Of a DNA stretch of 6,756 nt, positions 6,475 to 6,756 are shown one piece after another; within the stretch, counting starts at the first letter, position 1; every line of letters starts with the position of its first letter. The notes beneath the pieces are model-generated. The model was not told the origin of the DNA, ran no database searches, and saw only the letters and a program-made list of their open reading frames with translations. This DNA is from an uncultured Neisseriaceae bacterium (GTDB taxonomy: Bacteria > Pseudomonadota > Gammaproteobacteria > Burkholderiales > UBA11063): positions 1 to 6,756 of the forward strand of contig CAITEL010000096.1 of the NCBI GenBank assembly GCA_903891375.1, given 5' to 3'. Made by a program: the position numbers and the translations under genes.

Positions 6475-6756
6475 TTATGCAAGAACTTTAGATACTACAC
6501 CAGCACCAACTGTTCTACCACCCTCACGGATCGCAAAACGTAAGCCTTCTTCCATCGCAATTGGCGCAATTAGTTCCACATTAATACGCACGTTATCCCC
6601 AGGCATAACCATTTCTACACCTGATGGTAAGCTAACTGCACCTGTCACATCTGTTGTTCTAAAATAGAACTGTGGGCGGTAGTTACTAAAAAATGGAGTA
6701 TGACGTCCACCTTCATCTTTAGATAATACGTAGATTTCTGCTTCGAACTTAGTATG
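6475..6756 (-). CDS. tuf: Elongation factor Tu, C-terminal 93 residues (5' part outside window)
   Basis: EF-Tu delivers aminoacyl-tRNA to the ribosome as a GTP complex. The visible part is the third (beta-barrel) domain: [20 protein letters not shown], then [50 protein letters not shown] and [13 protein letters not shown]. It aligns with E. coli EF-Tu throughout and has the alanine-ended tail seen in Neisseria-like proteins. The GTPase domain is outside the window, so integrity cannot be judged. Three TAA codons follow in frame (6477-6469). Its place before tRNA-Trp and secE-nusG is the classic tufB-type locus; many proteobacteria have a second tuf copy elsewhere. Confidence 0.98.
   Translation of the reverse strand, partial: HTKFEAEIYVLSKDEGGRHTPFFSNYRPQFYFRTTDVTGAVSLPSGVEMVMPGDNVRINVELIAPIAMEEGLRFAIREGGRTVGAGVVSKVLA

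Overview
The window is AT-rich (about one third G+C by eye) and bacterial. Every intact gene lies on the minus strand, so transcription runs from high to low coordinates. The tuf, PriA and NusG sequences look proteobacterial. The EF-Tu C-terminus (ending ...[10 protein letters not shown], with [20 protein letters not shown] before it) and the PriA helicase core (GHDF...LMQVSGRAGR) resemble betaproteobacterial, Neisseriales-type versions more than enterobacterial ones. My best guess is a low-GC relative of the Neisseriales, but a low-GC gammaproteobacterium cannot be excluded without a tree.

Layout in transcription order: (1) the 3' end of tuf (EF-Tu), cut by the window edge; (2) tRNA-Trp(CCA), 12 nt after the tuf stop; (3) a strong intrinsic terminator; (4) secE and nusG, overlapping by one base (TAATG); (5) a 184-bp gap with several inverted repeats but no recognisable gene; (6) a metabolite:H+ symporter-type (MHS) MFS transporter; (7) priA, only 19 nt downstream; (8) a 361-bp gap holding a decayed IS5-type transposase fragment on the plus strand, nearly bracketed by a perfect 13-bp direct repeat; (9) an ACS-type MFS transporter that runs off the left edge.

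tuf-tRNA-Trp-secE-nusG is the classic order of the translation/transcription locus in many proteobacteria. The usual continuation, rplKAJL-rpoBC, is absent: nusG is followed by a transporter and priA. NusG carries an acidic insertion of about 30 residues in its N-terminal domain. EF-Tu and tRNA-Trp serve translation, SecE is part of the SecYEG translocon, NusG couples RNA polymerase to ribosomes or Rho, and PriA restarts collapsed replication forks. The two transporters have no evident link to these roles.

The 13-bp repeat suggests a simple history. If the repeat and the segment between its copies are collapsed to one copy, the ACS transporter starts about 31 nt after the priA stop. That would give an ancestral MHS-priA-ACS operon, later interrupted by a mobile-element remnant. 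I found no CRISPR array, toxin-antitoxin pair, defence system or clearly new system here. The most interesting points are the split ribosomal/RNA-polymerase locus, the NusG insertion and the interrupted operon.
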